64,000 nt of DNA, taken from assembly GCA_024304885.1 (NCBI GenBank), contig JALJOM010000003.1:2142110-2206109 (forward strand), written 5' to 3'. The notes under the pieces are model-generated. The model saw only the letters and a list, made by a program, of their open reading frames with translations, did not search any database and was not told the origin of the DNA. Position numbers and translations under genes: made by a program. Source of the DNA: Beijerinckiaceae bacterium (lineage in GTDB: Bacteria > Pseudomonadota > Alphaproteobacteria > Rhizobiales > Beijerinckiaceae). This document shows, one piece after another, positions 45,268-54,173 of this stretch (positions are counted from its first letter, which is position 1; each line of letters begins with the position of its first letter).

Positions 45268-46656
45268 TCACTCCGCCGCATCGGCCTCCCGGCGGCCTCG
45301 GCCGAGCCGCTCGGCCTTCAGAAGCTCGGCCACGAGGAAGGCGACCTCGATCGCCTGCTCGGCATTGAGCCGCGGGTCGCAATAGGTATGGTAGCGATCG
45401 TGCAGGTCCGCCTCGGAGATCGCCCGCGCCCCGCCGGTGCATTCGGTGACGTTCTTGCCGGTCATCTCGAGATGGATGCCGCCGGCATAGGTGCCTTCCG
45501 CCTGATGCACCGCGAAGAAGGTGCGGATCTCGCTCATGATCTTGTCGAAGGGCCGCGTCTTGTAGCCCGACGCCGCCTTCACCGTATTGCCGTGCATCGG
45601 ATCGCAGGACCACACGACCTTGCGGCCTTCGCGCGCGACGGCGCGGACGAGGCCCGGCAGATGGTCGCCGACCTTGTCGGCGCCGAAGCGGCAGATGAGG
45701 GTGAGCCGGCCCGCCTCGTTGCCGGGATTGAGGAGGTCGATCAGCCTCAGGAGCTCGTCAGGGGCGAGCGAGGGGCCGCATTTGAGCCCGAGCGGGTTCT
45801 TCACGCCCCGCGCATATTCGACATGGGCGTGATCGGGCTGGCGGGTGCGGTCGCCGATCCAGATCATGTGGCCGGACGTCGCGTAATGATCGCCCGTCGT
45901 CGAATCGATCCGGGTCAATGCCTCCTCGTAGCCGAGGAGCAGCGCCTCGTGGGAGGTGTAGAAATCCGTCTGGCGCATCTCGGGATGACCTTCCGGATCG
46001 AGCCCGATCGCGCGCATGAAGCCGAGCGTCTCGGTGATCCGGTCGGCGAGCTCCTGGTAGCGATGCGACTGCGGGCTGTCCTTGACGAAGCCGAGCATCC
46101 AGCGATGCGCATTCTCGAGATTGGCATAGCCGCCCATCGCGAAGGCGCGGATGAGGTTCAAGGTCGCCGCGGACTGGCGATAGGCCATGAGCTGGCGCTG
46201 GGGGTCGGGGACGCGCGCCGCAGCATCGAAGGAAATGTCGTTGACGATGTCGCCGCGATAGCTCGGGAGCTCCGCGTCGCCGACCTTCTCCGTCGGCGCC
46301 GAGCGGGGCTTGGCGAACTGGCCCGCGATGCGGCCGACCTTCACGACGGGCGAGGCCGCGGCGAAGGTCATGACGACTGCCATCTGGAGGAAAACGCGGA
46401 AGAAATCGCGAATATTATTGGCGTCGTGCTCGGCGAAGCTCTCGGCGCAATCGCCACCCTGGAGCAGGAAGGCCTCGCCCTCCGCGACCTCGGCCAGCAT
46501 GCGCTGGAGCTTGCGCGCCTCGCCGGCGAAGACGAGCGGCGGAAAGCCCGAGAGCTGGCGCTCGACCTCGCCGAGCGCGAAAGGATCGGAATAGGCCGGC
46601 ACCTGCTGAATGGGCTTCGACCTCCAGCTCGACGGCGACCAGCTCTGTGCGGGCAT
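45268..46656 (-). CDS. aroG: 3-deoxy-7-phosphoheptulonate synthase, class II
   Basis: First step of the shikimate pathway, joining phosphoenolpyruvate and erythrose 4-phosphate; 462 residues, the plant/Mycobacterium-like class II. Landmarks are [20 protein letters not shown], the metal-site Cys in that block, [59 protein letters not shown] and [16 protein letters not shown]. The start giving [20 protein letters not shown] is preceded by GGGAG; the upstream extension has no homology. aroQ of the same pathway lies about 32 kb away. Confidence 0.96.
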   Translation of the reverse strand: MPAQSWSPSSWRSKPIQQVPAYSDPFALGEVERQLSGFPPLVFAGEARKLQRMLAEVAEGEAFLLQGGDCAESFAEHDANNIRDFFRVFLQMAVVMTFAAASPVVKVGRIAGQFAKPRSAPTEKVGDAELPSYRGDIVNDISFDAAARVPDPQRQLMAYRQSAATLNLIRAFAMGGYANLENAHRWMLGFVKDSPQSHRYQELADRITETLGFMRAIGLDPEGHPEMRQTDFYTSHEALLLGYEEALTRIDSTTGDHYATSGHMIWIGDRTRQPDHAHVEYARGVKNPLGLKCGPSLAPDELLRLIDLLNPGNEAGRLTLICRFGADKVGDHLPGLVRAVAREGRKVVWSCDPMHGNTVKAASGYKTRPFDKIMSEIRTFFAVHQAEGTYAGGIHLEMTGKNVTECTGGARAISEADLHDRYHTYCDPRLNAEQAIEVAFLVAELLKAERLGRGRREADAAE

Positions 46657-46777
46657 TGTTTCGCGGCTCCCGACCGGCGGCGCGCCGGCGCTCGTTATGT
46701 CGTTTTCGAGACAGGCATTAGCAGGGGATTGCTCGGATGGCGAGCGGGAATGCGGGGGCGGCCGAGTTCCAGAAGAC

Positions 46778-47181
46778 CTATTGCATCGGGTGATCATTCG
46801 GGGGAATGAGGCTCGCCACGTAATCGACGAAGCGCCGTGCCGTTTCGAGCGCGTCGCGGGCGTCCTCGGCGGAGATATGCGCCAGAGGGCCGGTTCTATA
46901 GTCGGCGATCGTCTTGAGCTCGTAGGTTCGGCCGAGGAACCCGCGCAGCTCGGCATCCACGCGGGGCTCGTCTTTCACAAGTCTCCCGAATTCACCCCTC
47001 ACGGTCGTATGCCTCTTGAACACACGCCCGGTCGTTTCGAAGATCAGGGCTTGAGCGGCATGCAACCCTGCCAAATAGGCGGCTCGTCCGGCAGCCTCGT
47101 TCAATCGGACACCGAGCATCGTCTCGGCTTGATCGAGAAGTTCCCGCGACGTCTCGAGGTAGGAGCCGTTTCCGGCTTCAA
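46778..47181 (-). pseudogene. HEPN-domain protein, frameshifted near its start
   Basis: The main frame (SYLETSRELLDQAETMLGV, then RLNEAAGRAAYLAGLHAAQA, LIFETTGRVFKRHTTVRGEF) is a HEPN domain, the ribonuclease or effector partner of MNT-type nucleotidyltransferases. No ATG, GTG or TTG precedes SYLETS in that frame. The expected N-terminus, LKPETA from a TTG overlapping the MNT stop (TTGA), lies in the next frame. Five bases (GCTCC) separate ACG from TAC where six are needed, so one base appears lost. An in-frame ATG at 47119 could still make a 113-residue protein lacking the first helix turns. Sequencing error is an alternative. Confidence 0.7.
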
Positions 47182-47507
47182 AAGTCGATGCCTTCCCTGC
47201 GGATCTCGTGCATCAGAGGAGTTCGTTCTTCGTATACACCTGCCCGGAAGGGCTTGGCGTGAACGACCTCCCCGGTATCGTAGAGAATCTCGGTGGCGAG
47301 GTCGGCCAGCCGGTAGCACTCTGCAACATAGTTGGATGTGTCGATGCAGTAAAGGAACACAGCGATGTCGTAGTCGGAATCGGGCCGAGCATCGCCCCGT
47401 GCCCGCGAGCCGTACAGGACGACACGCTCGAGCCGGTCTCCGTAGGCTTCCCTGACTGCGGCATGGAATCGGTTCAGGATCGGATCGTCGAGAGCTGTCG
47501 TCGCCAT
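47178..47507 (-). CDS. MNT-type nucleotidyltransferase (putative antitoxin)
   Basis: 109 residues of a minimal nucleotidyltransferase. RVVLYGSRARGDARPDSDYD with IAVF holds the GSxxxG and the metal-binding D-x-D. The C-terminal part (YRLADLATEILYDTGEVVHA) completes the fold. In MNT-HEPN modules this protein AMPylates and silences the HEPN toxin. It starts at the ATG giving MATTALDDP; an ATG four codons upstream is possible. Its stop overlaps the presumed HEPN start. The partner is frameshifted, so the pair may be inactive. Confidence 0.87.
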   Translation of the reverse strand: MATTALDDPILNRFHAAVREAYGDRLERVVLYGSRARGDARPDSDYDIAVFLYCIDTSNYVAECYRLADLATEILYDTGEVVHAKPFRAGVYEERTPLMHEIRREGIDF

Positions 47508-47770
47508 GAGTCGAGCCACTCTCGCTACGGCAGGCGCCTCCGGTCCGTTTCGAGCCTGCGGGCAGAGAAACGTAGCACAAATATGGCTATGTGGACGAAT
47601 GGAACCGACGGCTGGAAAGGCCCGCCCACGAATCGCCCAGGTCCCTTCACTGAAGCGGAGCCGCTCCGCCGCGCGCGTATGCCCCGCGTACCGGCGGCGT
47701 TATAGATGGCTTCTTCTCGACCGCATGGTTCGACGACCGCCTGTGAGGAGATAGAGATGGAGAACCAATC

Positions 47771-48214
47771 ATGGCGAGCACGATAAGGCTCCACCGCGTG
47801 CTGCGCGCGCCCCCCGAAAAAGTCTATCGCGCATTCCTGGATCCGGATGCCAAGGCCAAGTGGCTTCCGCCGAACGGCTTCACGGGCAAGGTTCATCACC
47901 TGGATGCCAGGGTCGGCGGCACCTACAGGATGTCATTCACGAATTTCTCCACGGGGCAAAGCCATTCCTTCGGCGGCACCTATACCGAGCTCGTGCCGCA
48001 CGAACGCATCAGGTACACGGACAAGTTCGACGATCCCAACCTGCCGGGCGAGATGCAGGTGACCGTCACCATGACCAAAGTCTCTTGTGGAACCGAGCTC
48101 GGCATCGTGCAGGAAGGCGTGCCCGACGTCATTCCTCCCGAGGCATGCTATCTCGGCTGGCAAGATTCCCTCGTCCTTCTCGCAAAGCTGGTCGAGGCCG
48201 AGATCGGCGATTAG
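47771..48214 (+). CDS. SRPBCC-family (AHSA1-like) protein
   Basis: 147 residues of the START-like lipid/ligand-binding fold: TIRLHRVLRAPPEKVYRAFL, AKWLPPNGFTGKVHHLDARV, GGTYRMSFTNFSTGQSHSFG and YLGWQDSLVLLAKLVEAEIG near the C-terminus, the Aha1-C-like SRPBCC arrangement. Substrate unknown. GGAG lies nine bases before the ATG. It is flanked on both sides by genes on the other strand, so it is probably a single-gene unit. Confidence 0.87.
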   Translation: MASTIRLHRVLRAPPEKVYRAFLDPDAKAKWLPPNGFTGKVHHLDARVGGTYRMSFTNFSTGQSHSFGGTYTELVPHERIRYTDKFDDPNLPGEMQVTVTMTKVSCGTELGIVQEGVPDVIPPEACYLGWQDSLVLLAKLVEAEIGD

Positions 48215-48435
48215 GACCCTAGCCGCGGCTCCGGCGATGGCTCGTCGGCAAGTGTCGGCGCAGCGAAGACCAGCTCGATCGCCCCGGCGCAGCCTGGCCG
48301 CGCGACGGGGACGAACCGTCTCATGCCACCGTGCCACGGCGGTTCGACTCGAGCACGCCCGCAAGCGGCAGACGGGGGCCGACAGCTAGTCGAGGGAGCA
48401 TCCATCAGGGGGCGAATGAGTCCCGATCTGCGATC

Positions 48436-49491
48436 TCACCCCTTCGGCTCGGACTTGAAGAGGAAGGGCGCGACGTCGGAGATGCCGGGGGCGCGGCCGC
48501 TCGCGAAAGGCATGGGACGGCAGACCGCCATAGCCGAGATCCCGACGCGCGCGGTGAGGAGCCCGTTGAGCACGCCTTCTCCGAGGCGAGCCGAGAGCTT
48601 CGCCGCAATGCCATGGCCGACCACCTGCTGCAGGATGCTGTCGCCGGCCGCGAGGCCCCCTGTGATCGCGAGATGCGCGCCGACGGATTTCAGGAGCCGC
48701 AGGAAGCCGACGAGGCCTGGCCGGCCGCCGTAGATCGTGGCGATGCGGCGGATCAGCATGACCGCCTGGGCGCCGACGAAGACGATGTCGATGATCGCCC
48801 GCGGCGCGAGCGCGGTGACCATAGACACCCGCTTGGCGGCGTTGACGATCTCTTTCCGGACCTCGGCGTCGAGGGGGACGACGAGGGCGCGCTCGGAAAA
48901 ATCGATGAGGTCGCGCCCGTCCACGATCTCGCCCATCAGCGCGCTGATCTGGCCCCGTGCGCGGGCGGTCTCGGGCCGCCCGTCGTAGAGGCGGGTGAGC
49001 TCGCCGACGAGGCGACGCGCCTCCTTGAAATCGTCCCTTTCCCGGGCCTCGGCAAGCCCGATATGGAGCCCCGCGACCTGGCGCTGACGCAAGACCGAGA
49101 CGATCTCGCGCGTGGCCAGAACGACGACGGCGGTGACCACGACGCCGACGAGGCCGAGCCCGATCATGCCGAAGAGGGTCGAGCGGGCGAACAGCCCCTC
49201 GAGGAGGAGTTCGACCTCGAGCCCGAGCCAGAGCGTGACGAGCCCTCCGAGCGCGGCGCCGAAAAGCCCCGACCAAGACCAGAGGCCGCCGATCATCCCC
49301 TTCTTCTGGGCCGCCTCGACGGCAGCCTCTTCCGCAAAGGCCGCCGCAGCCTCGGCTTCGGCCTCGTAGGGGTCCGGGGTCGGCTCGATCACGATCGATG
49401 CGCGCGGGACCTCGGCCGGCGTGGCGTCGAGGCCGGAATTCGACTCGTCGAGACGAAACGCGCGCGGGCGTAGCTTCGGCTCGGACGTCAC
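48436..49491 (-). CDS. YcjF-like membrane protein (DUF697)
   Basis: 351 residues. An acidic, Ala-rich N-terminal segment (EAEAEAAAAFAEEAAVEAAQ) is followed by two membrane segments near residues 75-95 and 105-128 (STLFGMIGLGLVGVVVTAVV). The DUF697 domain comes next (ALAPRAIIDIVFVGAQAVML, TIYGGRPGLVGFLRLLK, GGLAAGDSILQQVVGHGIAA). YcjF is the partner of the YcjX GTPase and often belongs to stress/phage-shock-linked regulons. It starts 13 bp after the ycjX-like stop, so the two form an operon. Confidence 0.9.
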   Translation of the reverse strand: MTSEPKLRPRAFRLDESNSGLDATPAEVPRASIVIEPTPDPYEAEAEAAAAFAEEAAVEAAQKKGMIGGLWSWSGLFGAALGGLVTLWLGLEVELLLEGLFARSTLFGMIGLGLVGVVVTAVVVLATREIVSVLRQRQVAGLHIGLAEARERDDFKEARRLVGELTRLYDGRPETARARGQISALMGEIVDGRDLIDFSERALVVPLDAEVRKEIVNAAKRVSMVTALAPRAIIDIVFVGAQAVMLIRRIATIYGGRPGLVGFLRLLKSVGAHLAITGGLAAGDSILQQVVGHGIAAKLSARLGEGVLNGLLTARVGISAMAVCRPMPFASGRAPGISDVAPFLFKSEPKG

Positions 49492-49504
49492 GGCAGCTTC
49501 TCGC

Positions 49505-51007
49505 TCAATTCAATCGGTCTCCCAGGAGGAACTGGAGGGCACGGTCGAGCCGGATATGGGGAGGCGGCAGCCTCGTATCATCCTCGGCGCGCAGCGGAAT
49601 CGGGGGACGGAAGCGGACGAAGCGGTAATCGACCTCGGTCGTGGGCAAGCGCACGCCGTCGCCGCGGAAGACGACCTTCGGATCCTTCGGCAGGTCGCCG
49701 GGGAAGATCGCGGCCTCCGCCTTGCCGTCGAAGAGCTCGTCGCCGATCCGCTCGCCCTCGATCGGGATGCCGATCACCGCGTCGAGCCGGGGCTCGCCCG
49801 GGCCGCCGACCTTGGCCTCCCGGGTCGCCCGGACCGCAGCGAGCGCGATGACGTCGACCTCGGCGCCGACCTTCTCGACCCGGGCGATCGCGCGCGAGGT
49901 GAGGTGGCGCAGGATCGCCTCCAGACGGTCGTGGCTCGTGTGGTGGAGATGATCCGCCTTGGTCGCGGCGAAGAGGATCTTGTCTATTCGCGGCCGGAAC
50001 AAGGTGGTGAGGAGGTTGCTGCGGCCGGCCCGGAAGGCGGTGAGCACGTCGGTCATAGCGGTCTCGAGATCACGTACCGCGGCGGGCCCGGCGTTCAGCG
50101 CGGCGAGCGCATCGACGAGGACGATCTGCCGGTCGAGCCTCGCGAAATGATCGCGGAAGAACGGCTTCACGACATGGGTCTTGTAGGCCTCGTAGCGCCG
50201 CTCCATCATGGCGGCGAGCGAGTCCGGCGGATAGACCTCGGTCTCCTCGACGGCGAGCGGCACGAAGGTCAGCATCGGCGAGCCTTCGAGGTCGCCCGGC
50301 ATCAGGAACCGGCCGGGCGGCAGCGTCGAGAAATGATACTCGCCTGCGCGGCAGCCGCGCAGGTACTCGGTGAAGAGCTCGGCCGCGCGGCGTGCATCCT
50401 CCTCGCTCGCCTTCCCGCGCGGGTCGGCGTTCGCCATGAATCCTCGCCATTGCGCGGCGAGCGGCGCCCGTGCCGCGCTCGCCGAGGCGAGGAAGGTCTC
50501 GCGCGACCATTGCGCGAAGCTCTTTCCGAGCAGCGGCAGGTCGAGCAGCCATTCGCCGGGATAATCGACGATGTCGATCGCGAGCGAGTGGTTGCCGGGA
50601 CGCATCGCGACCTTGGGCTCGAACTCGAGGCGGAGCCTGAGCTCCGAGATGCGCCGGGTCGATTGCGGCCAATGGCGGGCCTCGGGACGGCCTTTCGGGC
50701 CCGCCAGTGCGGCGACGTGATCCTCGTAGGCGAAGCGCGGCACGGCGTCGTCCGGCTGCGGCTCGAGCGTGCCGGAGACGAGCCGGCCATCGGCATGAAC
50801 CTGGAACAAGGGAAGCGGGTTGCGCCGCCCTTGGAGCGCGGGCATCGCCGCCTTGGTCAGATGCTCGACGAGCGCGGTGATGAAGACCGTCTTGCCCGCG
50901 CGGGAAAGCCCGGTCACGCCGAGCCGGATCGTGCCACCGGCGGCGAGGTCGGCGAGCGTGCGCGCCACCTCGCGAGCTTCGAAGAGAAGATCGGACAGCA
51001 ATGCCAA
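49505..51007 (-). CDS. YcjX-like P-loop GTPase (DUF463)
   Basis: About 500 residues. The P-loop is IRLGVTGLSRAGKTVFITAL near the N-terminus; DIVDYPGEWLLDLPLLGKSF is a switch-like DxPG segment. FAATKADHL supplies a (T/N)KxD-type base motif, and LVDALAALNAGPAAVRDLE is conserved. No ATG fits before the P-loop; I place the start at a TTG giving LALLSDLLFEAREVARTLAD, the usual family N-terminus, so the exact start is uncertain. It is transcribed with the ycjF-like gene. Confidence 0.9.
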   Translation of the reverse strand: MALLSDLLFEAREVARTLADLAAGGTIRLGVTGLSRAGKTVFITALVEHLTKAAMPALQGRRNPLPLFQVHADGRLVSGTLEPQPDDAVPRFAYEDHVAALAGPKGRPEARHWPQSTRRISELRLRLEFEPKVAMRPGNHSLAIDIVDYPGEWLLDLPLLGKSFAQWSRETFLASASAARAPLAAQWRGFMANADPRGKASEEDARRAAELFTEYLRGCRAGEYHFSTLPPGRFLMPGDLEGSPMLTFVPLAVEETEVYPPDSLAAMMERRYEAYKTHVVKPFFRDHFARLDRQIVLVDALAALNAGPAAVRDLETAMTDVLTAFRAGRSNLLTTLFRPRIDKILFAATKADHLHHTSHDRLEAILRHLTSRAIARVEKVGAEVDVIALAAVRATREAKVGGPGEPRLDAVIGIPIEGERIGDELFDGKAEAAIFPGDLPKDPKVVFRGDGVRLPTTEVDYRFVRFRPPIPLRAEDDTRLPPPHIRLDRALQFLLGDRLN

Positions 51008-51206
51008 GACAGGGTTCCGGAATGGTCTCGCGCACGTCGAATCGATGATCGCCCGCGATCCTAGCACAGTGCGTCGGGGGGCTCGACGGCGCACATAAAG
51101 GTGCCTGCGCCCCTTGGCAAGGCGGGCACTACGGCCCGTCGAGACTCGTGCCACAGCGCACAACCCTGGCCGCGCCGACACGTTACTATCGCCCGCTCGA
51201 ACCGAG

Positions 51207-51229
51207 TGACCCGCGGTCCAAGCGGGTCA
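51207..51229. repeat. Perfect hairpin upstream of the M23-like gene
   Basis: TGACCCGC (51207-51214), loop GGTCCAA, GCGGGTCA (51222-51229): an 8-bp perfect stem 40 bp before the M23-like start codon. No T run follows. It may be a leader hairpin or a small dispersed repeat; no second copy was seen in the window. Confidence 0.45.
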
Positions 51230-51268
51230 GAGCCTGGAGCAGAATTCATTCACCCCGCGGAGAAGCGA

Positions 51269-51817
51269 ATGCGGTTTCCATTACCTTTTGTGCCGAAGCG
51301 CAGCTACAAGGACGCGGGCTCCGGGTTCGGTGCATCGCGCGAAAAGGTCCGGAAAGGATTGCGGCACGCCGCCAATGACCTCGTGGGTCCCCCCGGCACC
51401 CCCGTTCTCGCTATGGAAGACGGGTTGGTGCTCCTCGGGCCCTATGAGTTCTTCAGGCAAACCTATGCACTCGAGGTCCGGCACGGCCAATTCGTCGCTC
51501 GTTATTGCGAGCTCGATCCCCACACCGAGGTCACGGCCGGAGATCAAGTGAAGGAAGGGCAGGTCATCGGATACATCGGCAACCAGCCTGGGCTCGACAT
51601 GCTGCATATCGAATTTTTCGACGGCACGCTGACCGGGAACCTGACCGACAAGCGGAATCCACCCTACGAGCGGCGCAAGGACGTATTCAACGGAACCGAA
51701 CTTCTCGACAAGACGACCCACACCGTCACTCATTGGGACGCCGACAACACCTATCGGTATGCGATTGACGCGGATGGTCGAAAATTCGTCGAGAAGATGG
51801 ACCTTCGGGATATCTGA
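51269..51817 (+). CDS. M23 (LytM)-like metallopeptidase domain protein
   Basis: 182 residues without a signal peptide. The zinc-site pattern HAANDLVGPPGTPVLAMEDG (HxxxD) and GLDMLHIEFFDGT (final zinc His) are those of M23 endopeptidases, which cut peptidoglycan cross-links. GDQVKEGQVIGYIGNQPG is also typical. The two His residues that assist catalysis in LytM are replaced (RYCELD instead of YxHL, and MLH instead of HxH). I recall this same variation in a subgroup linked to secreted antibacterial effectors, but cannot verify it. The start giving MRFPLPFVPKRSYKDAG is chosen. The CHAP-like gene follows 249 bp later on the same strand. Confidence 0.75.
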   Translation: MRFPLPFVPKRSYKDAGSGFGASREKVRKGLRHAANDLVGPPGTPVLAMEDGLVLLGPYEFFRQTYALEVRHGQFVARYCELDPHTEVTAGDQVKEGQVIGYIGNQPGLDMLHIEFFDGTLTGNLTDKRNPPYERRKDVFNGTELLDKTTHTVTHWDADNTYRYAIDADGRKFVEKMDLRDI

Positions 51818-51847
51818 AGCAAACGAACCGAGCTGCTGGGAGACCCG

Positions 51848-51954
51848 GAACTGCTCGCACGAGATCCAGCGCTTCATCCGGATCACGTGCTCGGCGCCGG
51901 TTAACTCGATGCAGCGCCAACATTCGAGCCGGCGGGCGAAAAAGCTCGATCGCG
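51848..51954 (-). pseudogene. Decayed fragment of a lysophospholipase gene
   Basis: Read on the minus strand this encodes FFARRLECWRCIELTGAEHV, then IRMKRWISCEQF. It aligns with LFSSRLRCGRCITLPGAEHE, then ILMERNIFREQF in the intact hydrolase downstream. At DNA level it matches 53124-53229 with many substitutions and about one indel, including the identical block GTGCTCGGCGCCGG. It includes the catalytic-His region (GAEH) but not the rest of the gene. It lies between the M23-like and CHAP-like genes in the same orientation as the intact copy. Confidence 0.8.
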
Positions 51955-52066
51955 GCTCCATCGTGCGACCTTTCGATCGCTCGGACGCGATGTGGCAGAG
52001 CGCACCGACGCGATACCTCGGCCATGTCAGAACACGCGAAATTCGGTCTCGACGGGAGCGGCAGCC

Positions 52067-52984
52067 ATGCCCAGGTTCGTGAAGCTAGGAGGCCCCGAGG
52101 GCTTCGACGACAACAGGAACTTGCAGGTCTTGTCGGTCGGGACCAAAACCGAGTTCAGCCTCGTGGACGAGGATGGCGAGGACGATCTCCAGGCTTGGGC
52201 CGACGACGAGGACATCCTGGAGGCGAAGACCGTCCTCGGCTCGCGGACCGCGCGTCACAAGGTCACGCTGCGGGCAAAATCGATCGGCACCACCAGGCTG
52301 CGCTTCGTGAGACGGGGGCTCGTCCTGGTGTCGCCGGCCTTGACGGTGTCCGTGGTGGGCGATCCGAATGCGCGGCAGGTCGGCAAGGCAGTGGGCGAGG
52401 CCGGCGCCGACATGAAGCGCGAGCTTCAGGGCCTCTCGCTTCGCGAGGCGGTGCTGCGCGTCGCCGAGGATCAGCTCCACAGCTCCCTCTGCACCAAGTC
52501 CAACGGGTTCGGGGTCTATTCCGGCGCGGGTCAGGGCTCCTACGATTGGTGTGGCCTCTTCGCCTATTGGTGCTGGAGGCAGGCCGCCGCGATCAAGGGG
52601 GTGGTAAACCCGTTCGGGGAAAACAACGAGGTGCTGGCCTCGGTCCAGAAGGCGATCCATTGGGCCATGCGACCCGACAGCCCGGCACAGCTGTTGCGCT
52701 ACGAGGGTGCCTCACCCATGGACGGGAAAGGCAGGCAGGACTACGTGGAGATCGGTACGAACGGCGATTATCTCGAGCCCGGCGATATCATGCTGCTGCG
52801 CACCGGCAATGCCAGTGGGTGGAAGCATATTTCCATGATCTATTCCAAAGGCATCACGGACATCGATACGATCGACGGCAACCAGGGCGCGGGGCAATGC
52901 ATCAAGATCCGCGAGCGTCTCAGTCTCGACGAGCTGCTGCCGGACCGGTCCCACGCGCGGGCCTTCATCCACATCCGCGTCTGA
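52067..52984 (+). CDS. Ig-like plus CHAP/NlpC-type cysteine peptidase domain protein
   Basis: 305 residues without a signal peptide. Residues 1-105 are beta-rich and Ig-like (NLQVLSVGTKTEFSLVDEDG, RHKVTLRAKSIGTTRLRFV, LVSPALTVSVVGD). After a helical linker, the C-terminal half has a papain-like layout. The candidate nucleophile Cys is in QGSYDWCGLFAYWCWRQAA, the His in GWKHISMIYSKG, and a third polar residue in TIDGNQGAG, with EPGDIMLL before the His. CHAP and NlpC/P60 enzymes cut peptidoglycan amide bonds. The start MPRFVKLGGPEGFDDNR is chosen. Absence of a signal peptide suggests phage-like release, a contact-dependent secretion system, or an internal role. Confidence 0.72.
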   Translation: MPRFVKLGGPEGFDDNRNLQVLSVGTKTEFSLVDEDGEDDLQAWADDEDILEAKTVLGSRTARHKVTLRAKSIGTTRLRFVRRGLVLVSPALTVSVVGDPNARQVGKAVGEAGADMKRELQGLSLREAVLRVAEDQLHSSLCTKSNGFGVYSGAGQGSYDWCGLFAYWCWRQAAAIKGVVNPFGENNEVLASVQKAIHWAMRPDSPAQLLRYEGASPMDGKGRQDYVEIGTNGDYLEPGDIMLLRTGNASGWKHISMIYSKGITDIDTIDGNQGAGQCIKIRERLSLDELLPDRSHARAFIHIRV

Positions 52985-53000
52985 GCCGAGACGAGAGCCG

Positions 53001-54029
53001 TCATGCCGGAAGCCGGAGCGGGCGGATCGAGCCCGAGGTGGGAGCCGGGACCTCGTGGTCGATGGCGTCGACCGTCTCGACAGCGTCCGGCAACCCTGGA
53101 ACGAAGGCGTCGAAGGCCGCCCAGAACTGCTCGCGGAAGATGTTTCGCTCCATGAGGATCTCGTGCTCGGCGCCGGGCAGCGTGATGCAGCGCCCGCATC
53201 TCAGCCGGCTCGAGAAGAGCTCGATCGCGCGCGTGTCGGTGACCTTGTCGCGCCCGGCGGCGACGACGAGGGTCGGCGTCGAAATGGCGAGCGGGAACTC
53301 GAAGGCCTCGAAGCGCCGCATCAGCCGGAACGCGGCATCGACCCAACGGATCGTCGGATCACCGATCGCGACATCGGGATCGGCCTCGACGAAACCCGCG
53401 GTTCGCGCATAGCGCTCCGGGTCCGAGGTCAAGACGTTGCCGGCGAAGCCTCTCAGCATGTAGGAGCGGCCGCTGCCGCCCGGGATGAAGGCGCGCCCGA
53501 AGCCGAGGAGGCAGAGGCACCACGCGAGCCGACGCGCCGCGCGTGGCCACCGGAGGCCCCAAAGGGCGATCATCGGTGCGATCACGACCAACCGCTCGAA
53601 AGGCGAGCGTCCCGCGTGCGCCTGGTCGAGAAGGATCGCGCCGCCCATGGAATGGCCGAGCGCGAACCAGGGCCGCGGGCAGAACGGCGCGAGGACCTCG
53701 GCCTCGAAGGCGTCGAGGTCGGCGAGATAGGTCCGAAAATGCCGGATGTGCCCCTTCCTCGGGTTGCGCAGGAGGCGGTCGGAATGGCCCTGGCCACGCC
53801 AGTCGAGGAGGGCGACATCGAAGCCGCGGGCCAGAAGCTCGCCGACCACCTCGCAATATTTCTCGATGAACTCGGCGCGTCCCTGCAGGATCGCGACCGT
53901 GCCCTTCGCGCTCCTGCCGACGCTCCATCGGACTGCGCGCAGCTCGAGGCCGTCCTTCGTCTCGATCCGAGCCACGACCGCGCCGGGAGGGGAGAGACGG
54001 CCCTCGATCGGGCCGAGGTCCATCGTCAT
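53001..54029 (-). CDS. Alpha/beta hydrolase, lysophospholipase (PldB) type
   Basis: 342 residues. The nucleophile elbow is ALGHSMGGAI. LDWRGQGHSDRLLRNPRKGH is the family signature. The acid is near VVAAGRDKVTD and the catalytic His in TLPGAEHEILMERN. Hydrolysis of lysophospholipids or monoacylglycerols is the family expectation. There is no signal peptide, so it probably acts in the cytoplasm or at the inner face of the membrane. AGGA lies about ten bases before the chosen ATG (MTMDLGPIEG). A decayed copy of its 3' end lies 1.2 kb away. Confidence 0.88.
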   Translation of the reverse strand: MTMDLGPIEGRLSPPGAVVARIETKDGLELRAVRWSVGRSAKGTVAILQGRAEFIEKYCEVVGELLARGFDVALLDWRGQGHSDRLLRNPRKGHIRHFRTYLADLDAFEAEVLAPFCPRPWFALGHSMGGAILLDQAHAGRSPFERLVVIAPMIALWGLRWPRAARRLAWCLCLLGFGRAFIPGGSGRSYMLRGFAGNVLTSDPERYARTAGFVEADPDVAIGDPTIRWVDAAFRLMRRFEAFEFPLAISTPTLVVAAGRDKVTDTRAIELFSSRLRCGRCITLPGAEHEILMERNIFREQFWAAFDAFVPGLPDAVETVDAIDHEVPAPTSGSIRPLRLPA

Positions 54030-54138
54030 CGCACGCGTTCCTGCTGCCGGCTTGCGCTGCACCACATTGATTTTACGACGCAACATGGGTGCGTCGGAGA
54101 GCGGTCGCCAGACGCCGGCGCCGCCCAGATTTCGCCCT

Positions 54139-54166
54139 CTTGCAATGCATAGTTTCTTCCCCACAT
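54139..54166 (+). promoter_or_regulatory. Candidate RpoH (sigma-32) promoter of hsp20
   Basis: CTTGCAA (54139-54145) and CCCCACAT (54159-54166) are 13 bases apart, close to the heat-shock consensus CTTGAAA/CCCCATnT. Transcription would begin near 54174, just before the structured leader of the small heat-shock gene. Confidence 0.6.
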
Positions 54167-54173
54167 CTCCACT

